Source: Poriferisodalis sp965204195 (GTDB lineage: Bacteria > Actinomycetota > Acidimicrobiia > Acidimicrobiales > Poriferisodalaceae). From it: a stretch of 64,000 bases of DNA. Of this stretch, positions 52,293-60,534 are shown in pieces. Position numbers and translations under genes: made by a program. Position 1 is the first letter of the stretch; each line of letters opens with the position of its first letter. A model generated the notes under the pieces. The model was given only the letters and a program-made list of their open reading frames with translations. It was not told where the DNA came from and did not search any database. The DNA lies in assembly GCF_965204195.1 (NCBI RefSeq), contig NZ_OZ241975.1, forward strand, positions 1,116,001 through 1,180,000. The letters run 5' to 3'.

Positions 52293-54671
52293 CTACGGCG
52301 CGGCGGCCCGATAGCCGACGCCGGGCACGGTGAGGATGTAGGTGGGGTTCCTGGCGTCGTCGCCGAGCTTCGAGCGCAGGTCTTTGACAAAGGTGCGTAC
52401 TCGCTGCGCGTCGCCGTTGGAATCATCGCCCCAGACGAGATCGAGGAGCTGTTCGTAGCTGAGTGCGCGGCCGGCGTTGATGCACAGCTCCGAGAGCAGC
52501 TTGTACTCGGTCGGGGTGAGATTCAACGCTCGCCCGGCGACGGTGACGGTCCGAGTCAGGAAATCGAGGGTGAGGTCGGCCATCCGGTAAGTCTCGACAT
52601 GCTGTGATTGCGCTTGGCGGCGCAGAGCGGCGCCGATGCGGGCCAGCAGCTCGGTGGGCGAGAACGGCTTGACGAGATAGTCGGCCGCGCCCATCTCGAA
52701 CGCTCTCGCTACGAACTGATCGTCGCCGCGCCCGGATACGAAGATGAGCGGCACCTCCAGGATCTTGGGATGGCGCCTGACGAGTTCGAATCCGTCGACG
52801 CGAGGCAGCACCACGTCGAGCAGCACGAGATGAGGCGTCTCGGCTTCGAGCAGGCTCTCGACCTCGTCGGGGTCGCTGGTGGCGACGGGCGTGTAGCCGG
52901 CTCGTGCCGGCGTGCTGCGGATGAAGCGAAGCGCCTGGAGATCGTCGTCGACGACGAGGATCCGCTCGACCTTGGTTCCGGCCCGGCTCGAGTCGCGGTC
53001 GCCCGTATCAGCCAGGATTGCTGCGACCGGCGGCTCGTCGACGGCGGGAACGGTGAAGGTGAACTGCGCGCCGCTGCCATTGCCCGCGCTATGGGCCCAG
53101 ATCCGACCGCCGTGAGCCTCCACGATGCCCTTGCAGATGGCCAGCCCCAGCCCGTAGCCGCTGACGGCGCTGTCGGTCTCGTCGGGACGCCTGCGAGAGA
53201 ACTTTGTGAACAGCAGCGGCAACTGCTCGGTGGCGATGCCGGACCCCTCGTCAGTCACAGAGACCGCCACATGGGTGTCGTCCAATGTCGCCGACACACT
53301 GATGGTCGACCAGTCGCGGGAGTTGGCCGCAGCGTTCACGAAGAGGTTGTGCAGCACCTGGGTGATCCGCTGCCCGTCGCACCACACGCGCGGAAGGCTC
53401 GGCCCCTGCTCGACTTTGACATTGTGCTGATGCCCGCCGCTGAGAAAGGTGTTCTTTGCCTGCTCGATGATCGACTCCAAGCTTGATGGCGTCGGATTCA
53501 CCGAGAGGGTCCCCGCCTCGATGCGCGTCATGTCCAGCAAGTCGTTGATCAGGCCCCGCATGTGATCGGCTTGCTCTTCGACGATGCGGAAGAACTGGCG
53601 GACCTCTGCGGGATCGGGGGGCACCAGCGAGCTGCGCACCGTAGCCGCTGATCCCTTGATCGACGTCAGTGGCGCTCGCAGCTCATGGCTCACCATCGCT
53701 AGGAACTCGGCTCGCAGCCGTTCCAAGTCCTCCAACGGCGAGATGTCCTGCAGCGTCGAGATCACCGTCACCAGCTCGCCGTCGTCGGAGCGAATCGGTG
53801 TGGCATTGACCAGCGTGGTCACCTCGCTGCCATCCGGACGCACGATTACCAGCTCTTCGGCGTGCACCGTCTCGCTGCGTTGCAGCGCCGACTTGAACGG
53901 CAGTTCCTCGAATGCGACCGCGGACCCGTCCATTCGCTTGAACGCCAAGCGCTCGACGCTCGCGACCGAGAATTCTCGCTGGTCGGGATCGACCCGGAGC
54001 AGGCGACGCGCCTCTTGGTTGACCATCACGGCGTTCTCCGAGGCGACATCCATCACCAGCACACCCACCGGAGAGGTGTTGACCAGCGCCTGCAGATCGG
54101 CCTTGGCGCGCTGCTCGTCGCCGTAGCGGCGGGCATTGGTGAGCGCCATCGCCGCCTGGCTGGCGAACATCTCCACGGTTTCCTCGTCTTCGTGGGTGAA
54201 CTCTGAGCCATCGTGTTTGTCGCCGACGAAGATCGTGCCCACCTGGCGGTCCCGCACCTTGATCTGGGCACTTAGGAATGCCCCGACGTGGGGCTCGAAC
54301 CCATCGAATCCCACTGATTCCAAGTGGGCAACGAAATTGCTGGTCCGCAGTGGCTCCTCCATCCCGCTGAGGTAGCGGAACAGCTCCATGCCGCGGTCGT
54401 AGCCGACTGTGATCTCCTCCTGCTCGTCGGACAGACCTGAGAACAGCACCTCCTGCAGATCGCCGGCTGCGTCGATAATGGTGATGGCACCATGGCGAGC
54501 GCCGGTCAGGATTCGAGCTCCGTCCACCACCTCCTGCAACACCACGTCAAGGTCCAGATCCTCGCTGATGCGCAGAATCGCCTCGGTCAACCCCGATAGG
54601 CGGGCGCGCAGCATTGCGTTCTCTGCGCTCAAGCGGTCGATGTCAGCCAACTCGGCACCCTTCAAGATCAT
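52293..54671 (-). CDS. Soluble histidine kinase fused to receiver and OmpR-type DNA-binding domain
   Basis: A 792-residue protein from ATG 54671, without membrane helices. Order of domains: coiled-coil start, GAF (about 40-190, LTGARHGAITIIDAAG), PAS (about 205-315, ALVNTSPVGVLVMDVAS), HisKA with the phospho-accepting His329 (FLAMVSHELRAPLTSIKG), HATPase (NLFVNAAANSRD, GYGLGLAICKGIVEAHGG), receiver (VERILVVDDDLQALRF, Asp619 in LVLLDVVLPRVDG, YLVKPFSP) and a C-terminal winged helix of the OmpR/PhoB type (LTPTEYKLLSELCINAGRAL, RVRTFVKDLRSKLGDD). It thus has all steps of a two-component system in one chain and could bind DNA itself. The signal is unknown; it faces the hydrolase gene at 54820. 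Confidence 0.9.
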   Translation of the reverse strand: MILKGAELADIDRLSAENAMLRARLSGLTEAILRISEDLDLDVVLQEVVDGARILTGARHGAITIIDAAGDLQEVLFSGLSDEQEEITVGYDRGMELFRYLSGMEEPLRTSNFVAHLESVGFDGFEPHVGAFLSAQIKVRDRQVGTIFVGDKHDGSEFTHEDEETVEMFASQAAMALTNARRYGDEQRAKADLQALVNTSPVGVLVMDVASENAVMVNQEARRLLRVDPDQREFSVASVERLAFKRMDGSAVAFEELPFKSALQRSETVHAEELVIVRPDGSEVTTLVNATPIRSDDGELVTVISTLQDISPLEDLERLRAEFLAMVSHELRAPLTSIKGSAATVRSSLVPPDPAEVRQFFRIVEEQADHMRGLINDLLDMTRIEAGTLSVNPTPSSLESIIEQAKNTFLSGGHQHNVKVEQGPSLPRVWCDGQRITQVLHNLFVNAAANSRDWSTISVSATLDDTHVAVSVTDEGSGIATEQLPLLFTKFSRRRPDETDSAVSGYGLGLAICKGIVEAHGGRIWAHSAGNGSGAQFTFTVPAVDEPPVAAILADTGDRDSSRAGTKVERILVVDDDLQALRFIRSTPARAGYTPVATSDPDEVESLLEAETPHLVLLDVVLPRVDGFELVRRHPKILEVPLIFVSGRGDDQFVARAFEMGAADYLVKPFSPTELLARIGAALRRQAQSQHVETYRMADLTLDFLTRTVTVAGRALNLTPTEYKLLSELCINAGRALSYEQLLDLVWGDDSNGDAQRVRTFVKDLRSKLGDDARNPTYILTVPGVGYRAAAP

Positions 54672-54819
54672 CCGTGCTCGTCCCGTCGTACGAACACCCA
54701 CCGGACGCGTCCGATAGTGCAGCCTATGACACTGCATGCTCAGCGAATCTGCGCTAGTGCGTACGGCGGTGGTTGCTGTGCTTGGTGCATCCTGAGGGCG
54801 GGCGAGTGGAGTTGACGTC

Positions 54820-55737
54820 ATGCCGATGATCCAAGGAGACGGGGTCGAGCTGTACGCGGAGGAAGCCGGCGATGGGCATCCCATCGTGTGGCTGCACGAG
54901 TTCGCCGCCGACTACCGCACGTGGGAAGGACAGATCCGGCGGTTCAGTCGGAGCCATCGATGCGTTGCCTACAACGCCCGCGGCTACCCGCCGTCGGATG
55001 TGCCCGACAGCGATGCGGCGTACACGTTCGAGCGGGAGCGGGAGGACTTGCGGGCAGTGCTCGACAGCCTCGGCATCGAGCGGGCTCACATCGTCGGCCT
55101 CAGCATGGGTGCCTACACGGGGCTGATGTTCGCGTTGCGGTATCCCAAGCGGGTCATGTCGTTGCTGTTCGCGAGCGGCGGGTCGGGCGCATTCGGCGAC
55201 ACCCGTGAAGCGTTCCTGGCCGAGGTCCGTGCCGCCGCCGAGGCGATGATGAACGAGGGGATGGAGGTGGCTGCCGAGCGGCTGGCGGTCGGCGCCACCC
55301 GTGTCCAGCTGCAGAACAAGGACCCGAGGGGCTGGGAGGAGTTCAAGCAGTACCTGTCGGAGCATTCGCCGGTCGGCTCCGGGCTGACCATGCGCAACTT
55401 CCAGGCCGGGCGCCCGTCGCTGTATGACTTCGAAGCCGACCTGCGCCAGCTCGACGTTCCCGTGCTGCTGGTCGTCGGCGACGAGGACGATCCGGTCATC
55501 GAGACGAACGTCTTCCTCAAGCGGGTGCTGCCGAGGGCCGGCCTGTGGATCGCGCCCCGCACCGGCCACGGCATCAACCTGGAAGAACCTGCTGCCTTCA
55601 ACCAGATGGCGGCAGATTTCTTCAGCGCTGTCGAGGCCGGTCAGTGGACCCGCCGCGACCCACGCGCCGATCCCGCCCACGCCTCCCTCGGCGGTGCCAG
55701 CCCCGGGAGGCGGCATCGGGACGGGTCGAGCGCATAG
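54820..55737 (+). CDS. Alpha/beta hydrolase
   Basis: A 305-residue alpha/beta hydrolase (ATG 54820). It has VWLHEFAADYRTWEGQIRRF, the nucleophile elbow GLSMGAYTGLMFAL, the acid in VLLVVGDEDDPVIE, and the histidine in APRTGHGINLEEP. The last 30 residues are basic and likely disordered. Members include esterases and C-C hydrolases; the specific reaction is unknown. It diverges from the kinase-receiver gene, which may control it. Confidence 0.86.
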   Translation: MPMIQGDGVELYAEEAGDGHPIVWLHEFAADYRTWEGQIRRFSRSHRCVAYNARGYPPSDVPDSDAAYTFEREREDLRAVLDSLGIERAHIVGLSMGAYTGLMFALRYPKRVMSLLFASGGSGAFGDTREAFLAEVRAAAEAMMNEGMEVAAERLAVGATRVQLQNKDPRGWEEFKQYLSEHSPVGSGLTMRNFQAGRPSLYDFEADLRQLDVPVLLVVGDEDDPVIETNVFLKRVLPRAGLWIAPRTGHGINLEEPAAFNQMAADFFSAVEAGQWTRRDPRADPAHASLGGASPGRRHRDGSSA

Positions 55738-55748
55738 GGAGCGGGACG

Positions 55749-56807
55749 GTGACTTCTGAACGAGAGGGCCGGCCGGGCCAGCCAGCGAAGCCGCAGCGGC
55801 TGCGGCGGATGGAGCGTCGGACGCCGGTCTGGGAGACCCCGGGCGAGATCGTCGAGTTGATGGGCGAGGTGTCGGGCAACGAGCTGAACGGCTGGGGCTC
55901 ATCTGAGGTTCGCCAGCCGACGCTGGTCATGTGGGCTCATCCCGCCACGATCGCCCACGGCCCGGTCCAGGTGCGCATGACCGAGGAGTTCCTGGCACAT
56001 CCTCAACTCCGCACAGTGCTGCGCACCGATGACCGCCACGAGCCCGCACCGGTCGATCCGCGCAGGATCGATCGCACGCCGGCGGAATGGCTCACCGAGA
56101 TCACCGAGTTCGCGACGAGCGAACAGGGCCACAGCGTCGAACTGGTGGCGGTCGTCGCCGCCCGACGCGAATGGTTCTTCGAGGGCCGCGAGTCCGATCT
56201 TCCCTGGGCGATCCTGCTGGCCGTCGCGATGGACCACGGCGAGTTGGCGACCGCGCCCGAGTACACGTCGGCCATGGAGGTCCACCGTCAATACAACCGG
56301 GGAACCGCCGCTGCGAGGATGCTGGCCGACTGGATCCGCAGCCGGGGATTCGAAGCGGTCGGCCATGGCGGCCCCGGTGCAGGACCCATGCAGATGGTCC
56401 CCGCTGCGATCGCCGCCGGGCTCGGAGAGCTCGGCAAGCACGGCTCGATCATCAACAGCGAACTCGGGTCGTCGTTCCGGCTGGCGCTGGTGCTGACCGA
56501 AGCGCCGCTCGTTGCAACCCCTCCGGACACCTTCGGTGTCGACGAATTCTGCAGCGGCTGCCGTGTCTGCACCGATGCCTGCCCGCCCGACGCCATCGCC
56601 CCCGACAAGCGCCTGGTGCGAGGAACAGAGAAATGGGCGGTCGATTTCGACCGATGCCTGCCGTATTTCGCCGTCAGCTACGGGTGCGGCATCTGCATCG
56701 CCGTGTGCCCGTGGTCCACACCCGGCGCCGCCCCGCGGCTGGCCGACAACATGCGCCGCAAGCTCGCCCGAGACCGAGCAGACGAGCCTCCAGCGCAGAC
56801 CAACTGA
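55749..56807 (+). CDS. Reductive-dehalogenase/QueG-like 4Fe-4S protein
   Basis: GTG 55749 follows GGGAG by 7 bases. The 352-residue protein has a central part typical of the reductive dehalogenase/epoxyqueuosine reductase superfamily (GPGAGPMQMVPAAIAAGLGE, LGKHGSIINSELGSSFRL) and two 4Fe-4S motifs, CSGCRVCTDACPPDAI and CGICIAVCPW. These enzymes need a corrinoid; no separate corrinoid motif is visible. No signal peptide is present, so it is cytoplasmic. Reaction and substrate unknown. It starts 11 bases after the hydrolase gene, so both may be cotranscribed. Confidence 0.8.
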   Translation: MTSEREGRPGQPAKPQRLRRMERRTPVWETPGEIVELMGEVSGNELNGWGSSEVRQPTLVMWAHPATIAHGPVQVRMTEEFLAHPQLRTVLRTDDRHEPAPVDPRRIDRTPAEWLTEITEFATSEQGHSVELVAVVAARREWFFEGRESDLPWAILLAVAMDHGELATAPEYTSAMEVHRQYNRGTAAARMLADWIRSRGFEAVGHGGPGAGPMQMVPAAIAAGLGELGKHGSIINSELGSSFRLALVLTEAPLVATPPDTFGVDEFCSGCRVCTDACPPDAIAPDKRLVRGTEKWAVDFDRCLPYFAVSYGCGICIAVCPWSTPGAAPRLADNMRRKLARDRADEPPAQTN

Positions 56808-56925
56808 TGTCAGGGGCACATCGCATCGCCCAAGCAGCCTCCCCGCGTCCTCCAACGTCTCGGTGAGTCTTCTCCGAGCGCAGTCGCTCCCTCGGGCCTC
56901 GCTCGATTCCGGCTAGAAAGCCCGG

Positions 56926-57696
56926 ATGGGAACGATCGTCATCACCGGGTCCGCCGGCGGGATCGGCCAAGCGGCCAGGGAGCGGCTTGTGCGCGACGGC
57001 CACGAGGTGATCGGGGTGGATCTCCGGGATGCCGAGGTCATCGCCGACCTGTCCACGGCCGAGGGTCGCGCTGCGATGATCGATGCGGTTGCCGACGTCA
57101 GCGGCGGGCGGATCGACGGTCTCGTGGCAGGTGCGGGAATCACCGGACCCGACCCGGCTCAGGTCGTGTCGATCAACTACTTCGGGGCAGTGGCCACGAT
57201 CGCGGGGCTGAGACCGTTGCTCGTCAACGGGTCCGATCCCTCAGCAGTCGCCATCAGCTCCAACTCCAGCACCGCCATGCCCGATCTGCCTGAGGATCTG
57301 GTGGATGCGTGCCTGGGCGACGACGAAGCCGGAGCTCGTGCACTGGCGGGCACTGATCCCATCGTGGCCTACGCCGCCAGCAAGCTCGCCTTGGCTCGAT
57401 GGGTTCGCCGCACCGCCGTCGGCCCGGATTGGGCCGGTTCCCGAATCCGCCTGAACGCAGTGGCCCCCGGGCTCATCGACACACCCATGACGGCCGACAT
57501 GATCGACGTCGTCCTGTCACTCGGCGATTTGTATCCCATCCCGCAGGAACGGGCAGGACGCCCCGAAGAAGTGGCGAACCTGCTCGCATTCCTGCTGTCG
57601 CCCGAAGCGGGCTTCTTCTGCGGATCGGTCGTGTACATGGACGGCGGCAGTGACGCCGCCCTCAACCCCGACGCCTGGCCCACCCACGTCACCTAG
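56926..57696 (+). CDS. Short-chain dehydrogenase/reductase (3-alpha-HSD type)
   Basis: A 256-residue NAD(P)-dependent oxidoreductase (ATG 56926). Cofactor motif TGSAGGIG near the N-terminus, followed by GVDLRD; SSNSS and YAASKLAL give the Ser, Tyr and Lys of the active site; PGLIDTPMTADM follows. C-terminal GRPEEVANLLAFLLSPEAGF and VYMDGGSDA are typical. The members with this short first strand include 3-alpha-hydroxysteroid dehydrogenases, but the substrate is not shown. Confidence 0.88.
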   Translation: MGTIVITGSAGGIGQAARERLVRDGHEVIGVDLRDAEVIADLSTAEGRAAMIDAVADVSGGRIDGLVAGAGITGPDPAQVVSINYFGAVATIAGLRPLLVNGSDPSAVAISSNSSTAMPDLPEDLVDACLGDDEAGARALAGTDPIVAYAASKLALARWVRRTAVGPDWAGSRIRLNAVAPGLIDTPMTADMIDVVLSLGDLYPIPQERAGRPEEVANLLAFLLSPEAGFFCGSVVYMDGGSDAALNPDAWPTHVT

Positions 57697-57752
57697 CTGC
57701 AACCGCGGGAGAGAGCGGTTTCTGGCGTCATAACGGCCTTGTGGCGCGGTGT

Positions 57753-57795
57753 TGAGTATGCAAACTGAAGTTGGTACTTGCAGATTGCATACTCA
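57753..57795. repeat. 11-bp inverted repeat between converging genes
   Basis: TGAGTATGCAA at 57753-57763 and its exact reverse complement TTGCATACTCA at 57785-57795 flank a 21-base loop. The loop can fold further (AAGT with ACTT around TGGT). It lies in an AT-richer patch between the convergent SDR and PPOX-type genes, and could be a bidirectional terminator, operator, or a mobile element end. Confidence 0.85.
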
Positions 57796-57849
57796 GTTAC
57801 CACGGCCCGACTGGTTGTTGGATGTTTCAGCGACGCCAACAGGCCGCTG

Positions 57850-58281
57850 TCAGTCCCAGTCGGCGACTCCGTCGACACCAGTGATGCTGGTGGGGTGCAG
57901 GCGCACCAGGCATTCACCGGGGCCGGAGTTGCGCTCGCCGAACGACTCGGCCTGATCCTCGCCCATGTAGCGGGCGCCGGTGAGGGTGGACACGCGCCGA
58001 AGTTCCTCGGAGTTTTCGGTGAGTTCCACGACCCCGTCCACCTTCACGAACGCGTACGGCGGCGTTTCGGTGTCGACGACGAGCGAGACACGCGGTTCGC
58101 GCTTCATGGCCAGTGCCTTGCCGCTTCGAGTGCCGGTAGCGAAGAGCAGGTCACCGTCTTCCACGATGAACCACACCGGCGCCACGTGGGGATGTCCGTC
58201 GGCCGCGACCCATGCGAGCTTGCCCGTCCGTGAGCCCTCACCCAGAAAATCCAACGCCTCCGTGGCGCTCATCGGGTGCAT
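57850..58281 (-). CDS. PPOX-class F420-dependent oxidoreductase-like protein
   Basis: A 143-residue split-barrel protein (ATG 58281 or 58272). Segments GKLAWVAADGHPHVAPVWFI, DLLFATGTRSGKALAMKREP, VSLVVDTETPPYAFVKVDG and ENSEELRRVSTLTGARYMGE match pyridoxamine-phosphate-oxidase-like proteins that use F420 or flavin. F420 is plausible because cofD and cofE are in the window. Substrate unknown. It converges with the SDR gene. Confidence 0.85.
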   Translation of the reverse strand: MHPMSATEALDFLGEGSRTGKLAWVAADGHPHVAPVWFIVEDGDLLFATGTRSGKALAMKREPRVSLVVDTETPPYAFVKVDGVVELTENSEELRRVSTLTGARYMGEDQAESFGERNSGPGECLVRLHPTSITGVDGVADWD

Positions 58282-58619
58282 GCCGGCTCCGTTCGTGCAG
58301 CGGAACGCGTGGGATATCGGCGAGTTCGTTTCCGCTGGTCAGCGGTGCCGATTTTTTTGTCGGCGGGTTAGCTCCACAAAATTTCGCCGCTTGCTCCACA
58401 CGCCGTTTTGTATTTTAGCTGGTCAGAGGGTGTTTTCGGCCTCGCGGAATCGCGAGGTCGCGAGCGTGGGAAGTTTCGTCGGATTGGGTGCGATGTCGGC
58501 TCTGAGCGCAACACCGGCGTCGCCGTGGGGTTGCGGACCGGGTGCGCCGGGGGAGTGGCACCTAGTGCAGACGCGCAGGGCCATCGTCCGGCGCGCGTCC
58601 CTCCGAGACATCCGATTTT

Positions 58620-58709
58620 TGCGCCCCCACTTGCGTGGGGATTGTGTTGCCTCGCCGGGTGACGAGTACGACCTGGTCGCTTCACCCCTGCTTTCGCAGG
58701 GATCGACGC
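58620..58709. repeat. Pair of 29-bp hairpin repeats 61 bp apart (CRISPR-like relic or RNA)
   Basis: Unit 1 (58620-58648) and unit 2 (58681-58709) are 17/29 identical and exactly 61 bases apart, the repeat-plus-spacer length of type I-E CRISPR. Each forms a 6-bp stem with a 4-base loop at the same place; where the stems differ (C-G against T-A, A-T against G-C) both bases change together. GGGAT follows each stem, as in I-E repeats. Only two units, and no cas gene, are visible. Confidence 0.4.
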
Positions 58710-58857
58710 AATCTTGACCTTGAACCTCACGGAAGCACTCGAAGAGGAGAGTTGGACGCAGCTCAACCTCTGACCTGCACAGCAAGGGCTCCAGCGCAGG
58801 TGCGATGCCGCATGCCGGTGACGTCACGGCGAGATTCGTCTGCAGAGGTGCCGGTGC

Positions 58858-58863
58858 TACCCT
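58858..58863 (+). promoter_or_regulatory. Possible -10 box (TACCCT) of the peptide gene
   Basis: TACCCT ends 7 bases before the ATG at 58871 and there is no ribosome site, so the peptide-ATP-grasp mRNA may be leaderless. Confidence 0.4.
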
Positions 58864-58870
58864 CCCGCCA

Positions 58871-59044
58871 ATGGCAACCGAGATGCGACGAGATCGGCTG
58901 ACCGAAAGGTTGGCTCGGAGCGACGTGGACGTCAGTGACGACACCATTGCGGAACGCGGCGTAGGTACGATCCACACCCTGTCGCCTGAAACCATCGATA
59001 ATGATCAGGAGTCATGGCTGCTCGGCGTTGTTCCTCCCGGATGA
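58871..59044 (+). CDS. Small peptide, candidate graspetide-type RiPP precursor
   Basis: A 57-residue open frame: MATEMRRDRLTERLARSDVD, a middle SDDTIAERGVGTIHTLSPET, then IDNDQESWLLGVVPPG. The C-terminal half has Thr, Ser, Asp and Glu, the residues linked as esters or amides in graspetides, and the N-terminal half is charged and helical, as a leader should be. It ends with TGA, and the ATP-grasp gene begins with the very next codon, GTG 59045, so the two are coupled. ATG 58883 is an alternative start. No known precursor motif is recognised. Confidence 0.5.
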   Translation: MATEMRRDRLTERLARSDVDVSDDTIAERGVGTIHTLSPETIDNDQESWLLGVVPPG

Positions 59045-59950
59045 GTGTCGCCCGTCTCTGAAGGCGTCATCGTTGGCTCGACCGACGATCCGCATGTGGC
59101 AGCGGTCGCAGGGCACCTAGAGGAGCCGTTGATTGTTGACGTGTCCACGCTTCGCCGGGGCAACATCAGTCTCACTGACGAAGGGGCGTTCCGATTCGGG
59201 ACGCAACGGGTGTATCCGAATCGGGGTTGGATACGACGCGTAATGCCGCCCGGCTGGACGGCGGGCGCGGTCGCCGGCAGTAGGGCCGCCCGCGACCAAG
59301 CCGCATGGCTCGTCATGTTGGTTTCGTTCCTCCGTGTTTCCGATATTCGATGGCTCAGCGAACTCGACCATCTCCTAGCGGCAGAAAACAAACTGCTGCT
59401 CGCCAAGACGGCGCGCATTGCCAATGTGCCAACGCCACGGACCGTCATCGCGTGCACTCCATCCTCAGGCGCCCAGGCGCTAGGGACATCGCAGATCGTG
59501 GCGAAGCCCTTGGGACCTTCGCTGTTCGGGAGTTCAGATGAACATGCATCTGTCGCGACAAGTGACGTCAGCAATCTTGTTGAGGACGAAATGGAACCCG
59601 AGGCTTACCTCTACCAGCCTCGCATCGATACCCAACGGTGCTTTCGAGTTGTGACGGTCGGCACGCAGGCATGGTCCTTCGTACGGTCGGTCGAGCCCGG
59701 CGAACCCCTCGACTGGCGCTACTGGGCCAGTGCCCACGACAGCTTCGAGTTGACTGACAACGCGCGACTCGCTGAGAGCGCCGTCAGTGTCGCGAGTGCG
59801 CTCGGAGTCGGATTCTCGAGCCAGGATTGGCTCGACGATGGCACTACAACTTGGATCGTTGACGTAAATCCTGCCGGTCAATGGTTGTTCTTGCCCGATG
59901 ACGGCATGATCGCAAAGGCGATTGCTGCGTGGCTATGTCAAACCGGCTGA
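59045..59950 (+). CDS. ATP-grasp ligase, MvdD/TgmB-like (graspetide synthetase type)
   Basis: A 301-residue protein from GTG 59045, the only start that keeps the first strand (EGVIVGSTDDPHVAAV). A pre-ATP-grasp domain is followed by RRVMPPGWTAGAV and then the ATP-grasp body: LLAAENKLLLAKTARIANVP, SQIVAKPLG, YLYQPRIDTQRCFRVVTVG, LDWRYWASAHDSFE and IVDVNPAGQWLFLP, where the Asp and Asn should hold Mg-ATP. The plan matches enzymes that make macrocyclic ester or amide bonds in RiPP precursors. The small peptide gene ends at its start codon and a membrane protein gene overlaps its end. Confidence 0.8.
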   Translation: MSPVSEGVIVGSTDDPHVAAVAGHLEEPLIVDVSTLRRGNISLTDEGAFRFGTQRVYPNRGWIRRVMPPGWTAGAVAGSRAARDQAAWLVMLVSFLRVSDIRWLSELDHLLAAENKLLLAKTARIANVPTPRTVIACTPSSGAQALGTSQIVAKPLGPSLFGSSDEHASVATSDVSNLVEDEMEPEAYLYQPRIDTQRCFRVVTVGTQAWSFVRSVEPGEPLDWRYWASAHDSFELTDNARLAESAVSVASALGVGFSSQDWLDDGTTTWIVDVNPAGQWLFLPDDGMIAKAIAAWLCQTG

Positions 59951-60534
59951 TGATGCGGTGTCGGCAATCGGCGCGGCGCTTCCTTCGGGACGCCGGGGTC
60001 TACACAAGCCACTGTCTCGCCCTGCTGATTCCAGATCGCTTGCCTCGTTACGCGAGTTACTACGGCGACATGGAACGCGGAGACATCAACCGCTGGTCGG
60101 ACCACGCGATTGAGAACCTGATCGAGGAAGCTCGAGTTCAGCAGGCGACGCAAATCTCCTTGCTGACGAGCGCCCACACACGCACACGCTTTTCTTTTGG
60201 AACTGGGCTAGGTGGCTTCATCCTGGCAATCGGAACGTACGACCAATCGGGTACCGCAGCCGTCACGGCATGGTGGATCGCAGCCGGGATTTTCTTGGTC
60301 GGACTCTGGGGTGCGGCAGCCAATCTCTCGACTAAGGATTTGGTCGCCTTCAACGATGTCCTCGTGCTGAGCAACCAAACCCCGCCACCCTCGCGACGCT
60401 CGCTCGCTCATGCGTACCTCAACATGATCCCGCAAGTCAGCGATGTCATCACTACGCGCATGTACATCTACAGATCCTCGCTCCGCCTAATGCTCCTTGC
60501 TGGTGCGGCCCTGTTGGCTATGTCGGTGTGTTGA
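59935..60534 (+). CDS. Membrane protein linked to the ATP-grasp gene
   Basis: A 199-residue protein from ATG 59935 (GTG 59929 possible), overlapping the ATP-grasp stop by 16 bases. It has a soluble helical N-terminal half (AIENLIEEARVQQATQISLL) and two to three membrane helices (FSFGTGLGGFILAIGTY, AVTAWWIAAGIFLVGLWGAA and LRLMLLAGAALLAMSV). Family not recognised. By position it could export or be the target of the peptide product, or give immunity, but none of this is shown. Confidence 0.7.
   Translation: MSNRLMMRCRQSARRFLRDAGVYTSHCLALLIPDRLPRYASYYGDMERGDINRWSDHAIENLIEEARVQQATQISLLTSAHTRTRFSFGTGLGGFILAIGTYDQSGTAAVTAWWIAAGIFLVGLWGAAANLSTKDLVAFNDVLVLSNQTPPPSRRSLAHAYLNMIPQVSDVITTRMYIYRSSLRLMLLAGAALLAMSVC

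Larger units (their letters stand above)
58282..58870. other. 589-bp gene-free region with several hairpins
   Basis: No convincing gene was found. It contains an AT-rich patch (58350-58435) with a T7 run after hairpin 58332-58345, a CCTCGCG/CGCGAGG hairpin at 58440-58457, a GACGCGC/GCGCGTC pair at 58570-58599, the two hairpin repeats at 58620-58709, and an imperfect hairpin at 58743-58771. The number of stems suggests a structured RNA or the remains of a mobile or CRISPR region. Confidence 0.5.

Noticed and set aside
58332..58358. Hairpin CCGCT/AGCGG followed by T7, like an intrinsic terminator on the + strand
   Set aside because: The only gene at this place (57850-58281) runs on the other strand, so there is no + strand gene to terminate. 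It may serve an unknown small RNA, but nothing else supports that.
59042..59047. TGA before the ATP-grasp gene as a second selenocysteine site
   Set aside because: The codon is not at a cysteine position of any known domain, the upstream peptide has its own start and composition, and no SECIS-like hairpin was noticed after it. A stop followed by a coupled start is simpler.
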